A stretch of 64,000 nucleotides of DNA from Brevipalpus yothersi (taxonomy: Eukaryota > Arthropoda > Arachnida > Trombidiformes > Tenuipalpidae): assembly GCA_003956705.1 (NCBI GenBank), contig QZCP01000210.1:1-64000 (forward strand). The letters run 5' to 3'. This document shows positions 47,805 through 61,045 of this stretch, in pieces; the first letter of the stretch is position 1, and each line of letters begins with the position of its first letter. The position numbers and the translations under genes were made by a program. Under the pieces are notes generated by a model, which did no database searches, was not told the DNA's origin, and saw only the letters and a program-made list of their open reading frames with translations.

Positions 47805-48011
47805 ACAATTATCAGTACAATACATTGAGTCTACCGGAAAAATTTTTCGCGCGAATTTTCTTCGTTCAAACAGATTCTATTTATCAGTACAATTATCGGG
47901 ACAATACATTGAGTCTATGGGAAGATTTTTTTGAACGAATTTTTTTCGTTCAAGCAAATTTTATTTAAGAGGACAATTATCGGGACAATACATTGAGTCT
48001 ATGGGAAATTT
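47805..48011. repeat. 84-bp tandem repeat, 2.5 copies
   Basis: Units start at 47805, 47889 and 47973, exactly 84 bases apart, each with ACAATTATC..GACAATACATTGAGTCTA. The second unit contains a hairpin, TTGAACGAA / TTCGTTCAA. It ends at the 3' end of the MULE transposase gene (stop at 48017) and may be subterminal sequence of that element. Confidence 0.9.
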
Positions 48012-48016
48012 TTCAC

Positions 48017-50452
48017 TCAGAACCTAATCTGTTTGGTGAGATTTCTCTTTCTATCAGATGGATCCTCGACTTCAAGTACACTGAATGAATGACTACTATT
48101 CATTGAGAGGCAAGTATTTCTCATTCTTCCAAGCTCCTGTCCAACAAACTTGACCTGATCTTCATCGAATGTTTCTATCGAGGCTATGAAAGTGTTCAAT
48201 TCTCTGATTAACTCACATTTTTTTTCCTCTAGGTTCCCTGATTCTTGAGATTGTTTGATTTGACTGAAATGAAAACTAATTTCATCTGTTTTCTCAGTGT
48301 CTTCTTCAACGATCAGGTCTGATGGCTCGACAGGGCGCGAATCTATGAACTCAGATTTACCTAGAAGAACATAATGAATATGCTTACAGAGATTATTCTT
48401 GATTAAATAGTCCACACAATTGCAAGAGTAAGTATGGACACAAGCGTTACATGATGAGCATTTGAGCTTGCATGCACAAGGATCCCATGATTTCCTCTTG
48501 ATTGTATAAATTTTGATTTCTTTTTGGCTTTCAGATTGTACATAAAATTCATTGCCATCTTCGGAAGGAACTTTCGTTACTGCCATCTTCAATGAATGTG
48601 CATGTCTCTGCCTGATAACCGTCATTTTATTGCTGATTTTTCCTTTCTCCAAGGCAATCATACGATCAATATGAGCATCTGTCGTTAATTCCATCAAGCA
48701 ATAAATACTTTTATCCAGCCTCCTGACTTTTTTTCCATTCATATACTTGTGTTTGAGTTTGCTATAAAATGAAAAATTTAGAAATGATACAAATGAAATG
48801 AATTGACTCACCGATGCATGGCTTCTAGATGATTGTTAGTATTGATGCCAAGATTCTTACGATAACAATAAGCCCACTGTTTCGGTCGATTTGCGTAAGT
48901 TGATCTGAAATACTCATGGAATTCTTTCAACGATCGTTTGAGCAAGAAAGAGAGAAATTTATCTAGCTCTCGATTGAAATCGTTTTCATCCAATTCAGAT
49001 AGAAGCTCTCTCAATTTCTCTTTCACTTCTTCACGATGTTCGCTTGGAAGGGTGTTCAAATTAATTTTCCATGCATTTAATACATGCCAAGAACATAGGA
49101 GCTTGTTATTCGGCTGGCCCATCACACTACTCCAGGCAGCAAAATACGCTGGGTAGTCATCACTCATGAAGGCTCGAGTTTGAATCACTCCAATTTTTTC
49201 TTTGAGAGCTTTGAAAAATTTTTTGAATGCTACAATATCTATTTTCGAAGAGAAAAGAAAGCAACATGGGAATCCACACCTGTAGAGAAAAGAATTTAGA
49301 GAACTATCTTCAGATGGTTCGAAAAACTCACCCTTCACTGTCTACCACCATGATTGTGGTCAGCTGAATTTTGTATTTGCTTGTTCCATGAGTAGAATCA
49401 ATAAGAATGCATTTTTCTCCGTATTTTTTTAGCATCTCAGCTTGGCCTTCGTTCATTAGACCTATCATGAGATTGTCAGAGGGCTGGCCAGGCGTTGAAC
49501 TATTCTCATACAAGATTACTGGATCATTCTCTGATTCCTGGAACTCCTTGATGATTGCATCAACACTTGTCATATCGTCGCTGTGTCTCCTCTCTTGATT
49601 ATCAATTTGAAATAGCTGAGCAATATTTCTCAAATCTTTTCCGGTTATCAGGCCTTCTCTTGTGATATCACTTTGAAATCCTCTCTGTCTCAATCTTCTC
49701 AGTACCTCATTTCTAGAAATTCCTGCTCTCAATTGAGCAGCAATTTTCAGTCTATTAGACTTGGGAACATTGAGATGCTTGAGCTGTATTTGATGTCCAA
49801 CATGAGTTGAGCAAAATTTGACAGTTGTTCTACCTTTCTCAATGACGAAAACTTTCATCGAAGCTGGACAAAAACCACCTATTTTCCTTGTACCCTGTAT
49901 CCTCTCATTCCTCTTTGATGCAATTGACTCATATCTTCCTGATCTATTGCACCTGAAAAATTCTTTAAACCCATCGCCTGTTCTCTTTTTACCTGCTTCT
50001 TTGGCGTAGAAAGAGCCGGTTTCTTTCTCAATCTCTTCTTTCCACCTCAAAAAACCTAAAAATTGTCACAATGTTCATCAAAACTTCCAAAAAGTATCTC
50101 AATGCTCTTAGTAGTACTCACCAGTAAAATCTTGGAAATGATGCTCTTCTTCCACCAACAAGATATCATGCCTAGATTGAAGATGTGATTCGAAATCTTG
50201 CTTATTAGAATGGCTGATGCAGCAAACAGGGCACAGAAAATTTAATTTCTTAACAGGTAAAGCAATGTTATGAATGTCTCTCAGATGACGATTCAAATTG
50301 CAACGACTTGAAAATGATCGCGCACATATTTCACAGTCAATATTATCTATATCATCCACTACTCTTCTCTCACAAACTTTTTGTACATTTAAATCCTCTC
50401 TCTCAATTATAGTTTCATGAATGACAGGTGTTTTAGAACTAGATGCCATCAT
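48017..50452 (-). mobile_element. MULE-type transposase gene with C2H2 and SWIM fingers
   Basis: Four exons on the minus strand: 50452-50122, 50055-49332, 49279-48812, 48761-48017; 755 residues and no disabling change seen. Order: two C2H2 fingers (CEICARSFSSRCNLNRHLRD; CPVCCISHSNKQDFESHLQS), a zinc-ribbon/WRKY-GCM1-like DNA-binding region (FFRCNRSGRYES ... GFCPASMKVFV ... STHVGHQ), then the DDE core. Candidate acidic triad: ILIDSTHGTSKYKIQLTTIM (first D), AFMSDDYPAYFAAWSS (second D), NNHLEAMH (E). A SWIM finger closes it: YSCNCVDYLIKNNLCKHIHY. This is the Mutator-like (MULE/Phantom-type) layout. Short spliceosomal introns and an intact frame fit either a recent element or a host-recruited gene. 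No terminal inverted repeats found by eye. 518 bases from FCF1, divergent. Confidence 0.88.
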
Positions 50453-50970
50453 TTTCCTCTCTCAAAATACTAAGTCAGCAAAACAACTCACTGCGCATGA
50501 CCCTTAGCCTTTTAAAGATTGTCCAGGAATTAGCCAAAAGCAATCAGCAGCACAAACTTTTAGACACTAGATGACGCTCTTAGTATACAACCGGTAAAAC
50601 CAGATGTCATTACTATCGAAATAGGGTTTTTCACCCGAAAAAGATGCAGCCTATTAAGTTTTTTACTACTTTGATGTCGCTACTGTATCATGCAATGTAC
50701 TGATAGCGTCCTCAAGCGATCAGATTTGATACTTGAAAAACACGAGTTTTGAGTCAAAATTGATGACGAAAAAGTTGGCATGTTGTGTCTAGTTTGTTTG
50801 TAGTGTATACAAATTGAATTAAATTAAATTCATTAATTTATTGATTTTATGATGTAAGTATTGGTCATTGATGTGTGGTGGTGTCTTTAGTGGTCGTTGG
50901 TGGAGTGTTAATTTGGGTTCTTTTTCTTAAGAGACTGTTTTGGTTGGTTTAAAAGGCTTGTGGTTTAAAG
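50453..50970. promoter_or_regulatory. Divergent region MULE/FCF1
   Basis: 518 bases; presumed promoters of both genes. No terminal inverted repeat matching the 47805-48011 repeat was seen here. Confidence 0.45.
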
Positions 50971-51585
50971 ATGCCCAAAGCTAAGGTTCCCAAGGTGTTG
51001 TCTATGAGGGATTCCAGGATCAGAGAGGCGAACAAGAAAAATTTAACTACTACAGATAATAAAAAAGTAAAGCAAAAGTTGAGGAAAAAACATGAAGCTG
51101 CTCGGAAGATTGAACGCCAAAGGAAAGCTGCTGAAGCTATACCATCAACCGTAATGTTTTTCCACTACAATCAACAATTAGGTCCACCTTTTCGAATTAT
51201 TTGTGATACAAATTTTATAAATTTTTCCATCAAGAATAAGCTCGATATAATACCCGCAATGACTGATTGTCTCTTAGCAAAATGTATTCCCTATGTTACT
51301 GAGTGTATAATTGCTGAGCTCCAAAAACTTGGTGCCAAATATCGTATCGCCCTTAAGCTTGTTAAACAGTCATTCGAGGTTTTACCTTGTTCCCATAAGG
51401 GAACCTATGCTGATGACTGTATTGTTGATAGAATTAACCATCATAAATGCTACATAGTTGGTACTTGTGATCAAAATCTGAAGCGAAGAATAAGAAAGAT
51501 CCCTGGTGTTCCCATCATGTTCATCGTGAAGAGAAAATATTTCATCGAAAGGATGCCTGATGCTCTTGGAATTGAGCCTGTTTGA
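50971..51585 (+). CDS. FCF1: rRNA-processing protein FCF1 (PIN domain)
   Basis: Single exon, 204 residues, near the human length of 198. The N-terminus is Lys/Arg rich (KVKQKLRKKHEAARKIERQR) as in the family. The PIN domain reads FFHYNQQLGPPFRIICDTNF, INFSIKNKLD, KCIPYVTECIIAELQKLG, CSHKGTYADDCIVDRI, CYIVGTCDQNLKRRIRKIPG and VPIMFIVKRKYFIERMPDAL. FCF1/Utp24 is the nucleolar endonuclease that cleaves pre-18S rRNA at sites A1 and A2 in the SSU processome. Acidic residues of the PIN centre are visible (DTNF, TEC..AE, ADDC); the final acidic position lies in CDQNLKRR. AATAAA at 51717-51722. Confidence 0.97.
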   Translation: MPKAKVPKVLSMRDSRIREANKKNLTTTDNKKVKQKLRKKHEAARKIERQRKAAEAIPSTVMFFHYNQQLGPPFRIICDTNFINFSIKNKLDIIPAMTDCLLAKCIPYVTECIIAELQKLGAKYRIALKLVKQSFEVLPCSHKGTYADDCIVDRINHHKCYIVGTCDQNLKRRIRKIPGVPIMFIVKRKYFIERMPDALGIEPV

Positions 51586-52745
51586 TATTTATTTAAATAT
51601 TCATATTTTTTGCTGTAAAAATTGCTTTACCTAACTTTTGAATCAAAAAACTCATAGACACTGAGTAAAAATAACAAATCAGATCCTCATGACCCTTTAT
51701 ATGATGTCCTCCTAAAAATAAAGAAATTTTGACAGACCAGTTTCATTCATCTCAGTCCTTCGAAAAAACTGATCATTTGAAAATAGTAAGTTCTTCAACA
51801 TTTCCGAAGGCCTCATAAATTCAGAAAGAATAATAATAATTTTTTCGAAACAGTATGAAGTCAAGTGGCTTACTTTTCTTTCTCGCATAATTTGACACAT
51901 TTGAATGCAATTCTTGATAGAGGAATTCGAATTTGTATTGCCTCTTTCTTCAATTTGACCACTCAAAAATTGAAATATTTGTAACATTTGCAATATCAGT
52001 GAAGGGCTCTCTATCTCTCTCGTCCTATTCTCGATATATTGAACACTATTACATAGTTCGATAGAGGAATAAAAAAACTTTTCTTGTTCAGTGAGTTGTG
52101 CTGTTTATTGAATAAATGACTCCAAACATTATTCGACGCTTATAATTTCAAATTTCAAGTTCAAACCATGGCGAATTTTCAATTTGTGACAAAAAACATT
52201 TTTGTCGATTTTTGTGAAGTTAATACATTTATCGTTATCATCAAGTATATATATATATATTTATCACTGTTTTTTTAACCGATGGTAAAGGTTTCTCTTT
52301 TGTTTTTCATTGGTTGAAATTGGTTGCAAAATTCCGAATCAGATAATATATGTATTTTTTTCTGTATATTTATAATGAGATATGAGATTCTTTCTTCAGT
52401 TTTAAAGTGCGCTTAAATCATTTTTCTCGTTAAAGCGACCCCCATATTTTGACCAGCATCACAATAAACCATCAAGAGAATGATATATTTATGGATATAT
52501 TCTTTTTTCTCATTCTCTTGGAATTCATAATGCGATTGTTGCTGTTATCAGTGTGTCATAATATCAGTCACTTTCGTTGAACGAAAAAAAGGAAAAACAA
52601 TCTGTGGCCTGTTGTCCGGATCATGCACACACACACAAGCCACTTTTTTTTCACTCTTAATCATATCAGTTGCTCATTGGTTGCGTGATGATTACATTAA
52701 AGACAAATTTGAAAACCTCTTCAAAATACACAATTATTTTGCAGA
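51586..52745. other. Intergenic, FCF1 to CaMKII 3' end
   Basis: AT-rich; convergent 3' ends. The frame 51712-51993 (-) is open for 93 codons without recognised motifs. A short AT repeat lies near 52245-52262. The right part is the probable CaMKII 3' UTR. Confidence 0.5.
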
Positions 52746-52967
52746 TCAGCTCAAAAAAGACAGAGCCGCGGCACCAGCGCGACTTCTATGGAAGTGGACA
52801 AGCTGCCATCGACCCTCTTTCCGGTGCCACACGCGAGTCTCTTCAGTTTGTTTCGCTTGCGGGGTTCCTGACCTATTATTCGGATGATAACACAGCAGGG
52901 GAATACATGGAATACATGGAATATATGTAGAGAAAGGATGGAAGAAGGAGAGAGAGAGAGAAAGAGA

Positions 52968-53018
<51 letters not shown>

Positions 53019-55666
53019 GTGGTGTTAACAGGCAATATATGAGATCATGAATGCTGCTCAAAATTGTGGCAAGAGGGAATAGGGTACAAAAATCGATATT
53101 CTCGTTAGAGTCAATGCAAATTTTGCACGATACTTACTTATCTATGAACTGTGTTAATCGAATGTAAGCAATACACGCTGCATCTTCTCCAAGCAAATGT
53201 ACAGTTGGATTCAAAATATTGGTGCTCACAGCTCTTAGGTTTTTGCCGTAAACTGTGGAAATAAAATGGAGAGAGAATATATCATGAAATTGATGATGAA
53301 CAACAGTTTGATTAGTTTGTTGTTGATTAAAAAGCTTTTTTTCATCTCCCTCACTCTCACTCTTCACTTCTTTCTGGCTAACAAGGCGTTTTTGGTTGGT
53401 TACATGAGGGCAAAATGATTCCAAAGTAAACGAATAAATGACAGTGTTAAAGCTAGTTTCTGAAGAGCAAAAGGAAGAAGAATGGTGTTACATTGGCATC
53501 AAATATTGCTCGCCGGCGTTTGTACGTGATATCGACGATGAGAGCATGATAGATAGAGTAAGTATTTGAAAAGAGAAAAAGCAAAGAGAGAGAGAGAGAG
53601 AGAATATATAGTGGTCAAAGATGATGAAGAATGGAACACAAAATGCATGAATAAGATTTATCATTTTCATTCTTCATTCTTTTATTCCTTTTCTTCTTTC
53701 TGTCCCTATCGCTCAATTTTCACCAAAATCTGACATCTTTTTTTTATTCAACAGACTTGTAGTTGCAACATCAAATGGCTAGCTGAATGGGCTAGTTGAA
53801 TTGAAAATTCGCAAGCCTCTAAACTGTCAATGGAGATTCTTTCAACATTCCATCGGGAAAGGATGGAGCGAAAGCAAATGCTGCATCTGCCAGTCACAAC
53901 TTTATTGGGGCCTTAATGCTTTCATCATTACACACCGGCCAATATTGATAGGGGGTGGATAGAGGAGGGAAATCATGAAAGCCAGAGAAAAGGAGTGAGA
54001 GAATGTGAGGGGAATAAGAAGAAAATATGATGAAAAGGAAAAGGTAGTCAAGGAGGAATAAATCAATACTCACCATTATCGAAGTAGTATTTATGGAATT
54101 CCATTCCTTCAACTAAGTTACCTAACGTTTCCGGCTCAAATGCTGACACTACAGGATCGCAAAGTTTACTGTAAGCATCGTAGTTACCTATCGTTATGGC
54201 GTCTAAAATTTGCTCAGTTAGCTTGATAACCTCCTGCTTACGGGCTGTGAAAGATATGTGAGTGAAAGATAGGAGAGAAAGAGAGAAATAAGGTACAAAA
54301 ATGAGATAAAGTTTCGGATGAGATGATTTGAAATCTGATTAATTATGAAAGCGACTTTCTTCTAATGCCATCATCATCACAATCAACACCCGACAATCAC
54401 TAGGAACATTCAACATGAACAACACTCACCAGAATTACGAGATACTATGAAAAGAAGAAGGAAATGACGACTATATAGATAAGTTCAGCCATTTTATTCG
54501 TTCATGTGTTTTTCTATGTTTATATGTGTGTGTGTATGTACGTATGTGTGCATATTCGCTCTGTCCACCCAAGAATTCACTTTTCTATTTTATTTCTTAG
54601 AAGAAGATGAATCCTCGAACAAGTTCATATTTGACAAACAAAATCGAGCTATTCAACATGATATAAAAGAAGTATCTCACTTTTATTCTTATCAGTCAAA
54701 CTGCATCTCAAATCGTGAACCTCTTAATGTTTGGAATCTTGAAATATGCAAACAGAAATTGTAGAATATATATATCAACGGTATGAAAAAGTGGTAGACT
54801 AGACAAATCAAACACTACAATATTGCCTACTATCATCTAAATGAATGGTCTGTTCGAATGTGGAAGTGTGTCTATATGAATTGAAATCAGAGCTCGTGAT
54901 TCGCTTGCTATGTTCACAGATCAAACACTGTCGGATCACTTTTCAAATGGAGAATATATAGAAAATGCATCAAGAGTGAATCAAAATCTGGAAAAGGCTG
55001 GAAGCAGGAAAAAAAGTTCCCACATACTCCATATTCTTCCTACTATTCCTCCTTCTAGCTAATGGTTGAACAATTTTGGTCCAATGGCCATCTGGAACAG
55101 AATTGGCCAAATTTTGACACAAGAATGCGAGAGCGAATAGTAGTAGTAGTAGTAGTTGGTAGAGAATGAAAAAGAAGAAAAAGATACTGGAAGAGGTAAT
55201 GAAAAAAGAGCTAAGAACCCTTCAGATAGACTAACTTTCCTCTCCAAAATGAAGATATAATTCGTGAGCTATGAGCTGATGAGCCCTACTGTTGTGTTTC
55301 ATGGATGTCGAGTGGGTTATTCCTATGCCTTCGGGCGCGAAGAGATGATGAGGAAGAGGGAGGAAGAGATGAAGAGAGAGAGAAAGATGAAAATAAGGTG
55401 ATGATGAGAGGGGGATGAGGATAAGAGGGCACTGATGGGCTGATGATGGAGCTTTGTCTGAGGGTTAATTACCTTTTACGTCATCCTCTTCCAGAGTAGT
55501 GTTGTTACTGTCCGTTGATTCTTTCACTTGGGAACCTTCTTCTTTGGCCTTGGCCACAATGGAGCGACCTTAAGAGGACCAAGACATAGGAGAATAAGGC
55601 ACATGTAACCCATCGCGCATTCAGGTTGAAAATAGTGAATATATACAGTATAGAAGAAAGAGAAAG

Positions 55667-55709
<43 letters not shown>

Positions 55710-57342
55710 AGGTGAAGGAGAAAGAAAGAGAATCATAACAAGTGGATGTCAGTATTCTTCTTATGCCAGCAAGCACTCTATGAGATGAAAATAGCAATAG
55801 AATTGATCTCTTTTCGAAAAAAACTAACGGATTAATCGAGAGAGAGTGAGTAGAAGATTGTATTCTGTAGGATTGGAAGAATGGTCTCTCTCTTTTTTTA
55901 CTCTCGCTTCAGGCAGAGAGAATTCAAAATTCAACTAGGCGCAAACAAGTGTGAATGGGCTTAACGGTTCAGTGGAAAATATAGTAGGATAGATAGAGAT
56001 AGAGAAAAAGAGAGGAAGATGATTCATGATAATGTTGAAATTTTGCAGAGAGCACTTGATTGAGTGTGAGTGCTAAGGAAGGAAAGAAAATCTCAAGCAA
56101 ATCCTGCATATAAAGGGTAAAAAGCGTTCAAATCGATGCTATCCTCACCGCCCAAAAAAACTACAAGGCTGAGGCATATATTCATATATTCTGATTATCC
56201 TCCAAAATAGTGGGTATCCAAGTATGCGTGTTAGTAATTCATTCGTGCCCACAGTCTATGGCCATTCACGGCATTCTCTGGCTGGTCGATTTCAGCAGAT
56301 AATCATGTATAAGCAAGCATTCAGTTGAGAGCTTGAATGTTAGAGTAAGTCAATGATTAAATCAGAAAGCCTATCAGAATATCAGAAAATCAGAGCGCTT
56401 AGCAAAAGGGCTGCTGGTAAGCAATTAAGCTGGCTAGCCCATGGGCTTGAATCCAATCAATTGTGTCCACTCAGTGGAATAGCATCGCTACGTCACACAT
56501 CTCATAACATGATATCAAAACAGTCAAATCATTGTATCATTTGGTCATCCTTTTGACACTACTGGTTCCTTCAAACCTCTATCTTTCTCTTCTTCTCTCT
56601 TCCTCTCTTTCTCTCGCTCTCTCTCTCTTCTTTGGCCCTTAATGGTACTACTATTATCACTACTACTTGATGATGAACAGTGTTCTTCCTCTTCTCTTGC
56701 GGGCCAATTTTCAATTTCCCATCAAATAGTATCCACATGCACGATAACATGCTGCTGTCAGCGTAAAATTAAATACTGAATAGATGAGAGGCACAATAAA
56801 AACAATTCAATTTAGAAAAATGCATGCATCAAATGATGGCGTTGATGCGTCGAAATAATTTTCTTTTCATCCTCATCCTTCCGCCTTCTCCTCTTTCGAA
56901 GAGAGATGGAGGATGAAGAGAAAGATGTGTGTGTGTGCATGTGTGTGTGTGTGTGTGTGTGCACAATTACTTTTGGATTACTCACAGGAAAAATTCCTTG
57001 TGGCCAACATGGTGGTCAGAATGGCTCCTTTAAGTTTACGACGAGCGTTAAATTTCTTAAGGCAGTCCACAGTTTCTTGACGATGTAGTGTTGAGGCGAC
57101 CCGTTCACGTTGACATATCCACGGATGCTTCAAGGCTTCCGCTGCTGTGATTCGCTTAGCGGGATTAACGGTTAACATTGAGTTGATCAAATTTTTGGCC
57201 TCGGGGGTTACGGTGTCCCATTCTGGTGATGGATACTGTGTGTAGATGTTTAATGTACCATGTGTGCGTGTGCAGGTATGGTTGATTGGCAGTGGGAAGA
57301 GGAGGAAAAATAGAGCAAAAAGGTAAAATCAGAGAGTCAAAT

Positions 57343-57392
<50 letters not shown>

Positions 57393-57681
57393 GAGAGATG
57401 AGAAATGAGAGGTATAATTTATGAGAAAGAATGGTTATTGGAAAGGCTGATAAAGTTGACCCGAGTATACTCTCTTATGAAATCGATATTTATGAGTCTC
57501 TTTCTCTCATCTAGACTTTTCCACCAACAGTATTCTTTTCCCCTTGTGAGTCTCTTCTGCTTCTCCCACCTCGCCATCTCAGTATTCCCGAGCATCACTA
57601 GCTTTCCATGATTAGTTTCAATCAACGTGATGAGGATGAGCAGGGCAAAAGGAGAGGAGAAAGAAAGAAGAGTAGAACAGG

Positions 57682-57721
<40 letters not shown>

Positions 57722-58813
57722 GGATGAACTGTTCGCTTTGCATCAAAATATTCTGATGGTGGTAAAGCAAATGAGATGGGAAGTGATGTTGAAATGAAAA
57801 CATGAACATCAAAATGAAACATCTACCAGTTGCAGAATATCGATAGTATCTGTTGCTAGAATTCACTCAAGGAGATTCTCAATCTTTCTCTAGTGCCTTT
57901 GCATTTTCACTAACAAACACTCACATACGCACACAATCATACATCGGAGCATGGAAGGTAACTTAAACCAGGGACACAAGCAATCATGATCTCTGTGATG
58001 GTGAAAGAGGAGAAGAGAGGAGAAAAAGATTGGAGAAAGAGGAAGAGTCGAATAATTCAGCGAATCACTTGATAGGAGAGCAAATCTCTTCTCCCAACAG
58101 TTATCGTTTTTTCTTTTGCGATCATCAGAAAAGGTAAAAGAGTAAGTGAGAGAGAAAGAAAGAAAGAGAAGAGAGAGAGAGATAAAAGTTCAATGAATGT
58201 AGGCCAGTGGGTTGATAGCAAGGGATGAACAGAATCTCTTCTTTCATGTTAACATTTTCATAAAGCTCAAATAGCAGGTTAGATTAAACCGCGTGTTGAA
58301 CGCATCCAGCATAACGAATATTCCCAAAGGAAAGGTAAGAGAAAGAGAAAGGCTTATTACTTGTTGTTCAAGTTGAAAAGCTTTGTTCAACAATACTAGC
58401 TGTTGTTTTGTTTTCCCTTTTATTCTATCTATCTTTCAATTTCACGTAGGCTTGAGCTACCTGTGGAAACGATCACAAGTCTTTTCAATAATGTATTAAC
58501 TCATTGAACATGAATGTAAGTGAATTCAATAATGGAGTGTCTTTAAGTCATCAACGTTAAGGCAGGTAGAGGCATGTTGATGAATGGAGAATTGATAGGA
58601 AAAAGCGCCTAATTAGGTTGCTGTTGGTGAAGAGCATTCTTTCTTGGAAGAACTTTGTGTATTCTCAAGGATGATGATGCTTGTTCACAAGGAACAAGCA
58701 AGCCGAGAGATGAGATGAGATGCGAGAAGACGTGAGGATGAGATGTGAGATGTGCTCTTCCACGCTTGCACACTGTTGAGTGGCATAACCTCGAAGGTGA
58801 ACAGCGTGTCGAG

Positions 58814-58863
<50 letters not shown>

Positions 58864-60985
58864 AGTTTAAAGCTACATCTTCATTCCTTCTCTTCCTGGA
58901 TGCTGCAGAGATGCTCGCTTTAACGCTCATCTCTCGATCTTCCTCCTCTCTCTTCTTCTTTCTCTTTCTCTCTCTATTCTTATTTCTTCTGTTTGACCTA
59001 GTATAAGTTTCTTTCCTCTGATTGAAATCAAATAAGCTCCTAGTGACATATAAACTTTGCTCACCGGTGGCTTGTAGAAAAATCATGAGAGAAGATGTGA
59101 GAAGAGAGAAAGAGAGAGAGAGAGACAAAATGAGCGAAAAGTTCTCGTGTGGCTGTTCATAAGTAATTCAGAAGTAAGAGCTCAATACACCGATCTTTTT
59201 CTCTGCAATTTCTCTTCCGTTCTCGCTGTATGTGTCCACAGAGCAGGGAAGAGTAAGGAATGATGATGAAGACAAGAAAGATGACTAAACTAGCGCATGA
59301 TCGTGATGTTAGATTTGAACAAGCAAGTAAGTGAAAAGAGACAACAAAAACGACAAACTTACGATATTTCGAGAAGAAAGCAGAATAAGTAAGAAAGAGA
59401 GGAAAGAAAGTATGTGGATGGATGTTGGTAGGGATTCCAACATCAATGAGCATGTAAACTAAGAAGATTATCTTTTACGAAAAGAAATCGAATGAGCTCA
59501 ATCCCATGATTAGGATTGAATGGATGATATCGAAAGAAAATACTCCAAGTTCTAACGTGATCTATCTTCTCTCCATCTCGAGACTCACTCAATTCTGTTC
59601 ACTTTTTTTCTCACTCAACTCACTCTATGCTCGTGAAAAAAAGTCTCTCTCTCTCTACTTTCCCTGATTCTAGAAGATATCACTCTTTTGCACTCTCTCT
59701 CTCTCTTCTTCCTCCATCATCTAGAGAGAAGAAGGAGAGGTTCTCACTGACTTTCACTTCCTTTCTTTAACTCATAGAATATCTCTCTTCTTTTCATAAT
59801 TAAACTCACTAATGAAGTGAAACAAGTCCGGAAGACATGCTATGTCAAGCGGTTTGACCATCTTGAAAAGCTTGCCATTCATTTCCTGCGAGCGAAGCCA
59901 AAATCATTCCGCCTCCACCTTTTCTCTCTCTCTCTCTCTCTCTTTCTCATCTTTCTTTCATCTTACTTCTCTCTCTTCTCCTCTCTCCTCTCTCCTCTCT
60001 TCTCTCTCTTTCATCTTTCTTCCATCTCTTTCTCATCTCTCATTTAACAAGTGGCTTCTGGCATCCAGCAGAGGTCGCTGAATCATGAACCAGAATGCTC
60101 CGGGAATACGTTGAGGTATTCCTCAGGTTAGGTCAAGAAAGAATGCTTCCATTTGATACTTACATCGTAAGCTCCAGCCTTGATCTGAGCATATAGACGA
60201 TGTTGATCCTCATCCCAAAAAGGAGGATAACCCACCAAAAGTATATACAATATCACTCCTGTGGAGAGAGAGAGAAAAAAGAGAAGGGAATGAGAAAGAG
60301 GGAATAAAGGGTTGAATAAATGGAAAGAGCGTTCAGTTTAATGATAATAGTCTGTAATTGCAATTGATTATCGCTACATCATTGGAGTCAAGAGATTAAC
60401 GGTGATTTGAAGACATAATGACACGGTATTCCCCTCCCTTTTCTTTTCTCTTTCTTTCTCATTCACTCATATAAACCATGAATGGACCCATGTATACAAT
60501 GTCCATCATGTATACAACAAATTTTCTCATAATTGTGATCAAGAGTGAGATGTGCCAACTTCTCCCTCATTCTCCTTCTAGTCGATTTATTTCATCTCTT
60601 CTTCAGCCTCCCACAAGCATCCTTTCGATCATCTCGACTTTCTCTTTCTCTTCTCACTTTACAGTCCATCGTTTAGCCTCACTTGGCCTTTTACTTTTTC
60701 TCTCTATTTCTCTATTTCTCTTTCACTCAGACATCTTTCAGTCATTCTGACAATAGTGTGTGCAGATCACCATCGATCGGTACGCTTCAACAACAACTCT
60801 TGACGAGAATCGATAAAACCACGGCATTGCTATCGATTGAACACGATTCCAGCGCGAGAGAAGCTCGCCACTGGAAGAGAGTAGAGTAGAGTCAGGGGGA
60901 GGGTGGAGAAGGGAGGCGGAAGGAGAAAAAATTTGAATGAACAGAGAAGCTTTTCTCCGGTTTCAAGCTCAATTCCTCTCTCTCT

Positions 60986-61045
<60 letters not shown>

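Noticed and set aside
47768..47968. Frame with repeated QYNYRDNTLSL
   Set aside because: Translation of the 84-bp tandem repeat (84 is divisible by three).
51712..51993. 93-codon minus-strand frame between FCF1 and CaMKII
   Set aside because: No known motif and it covers the FCF1 3' UTR and poly(A) signal; likely chance.
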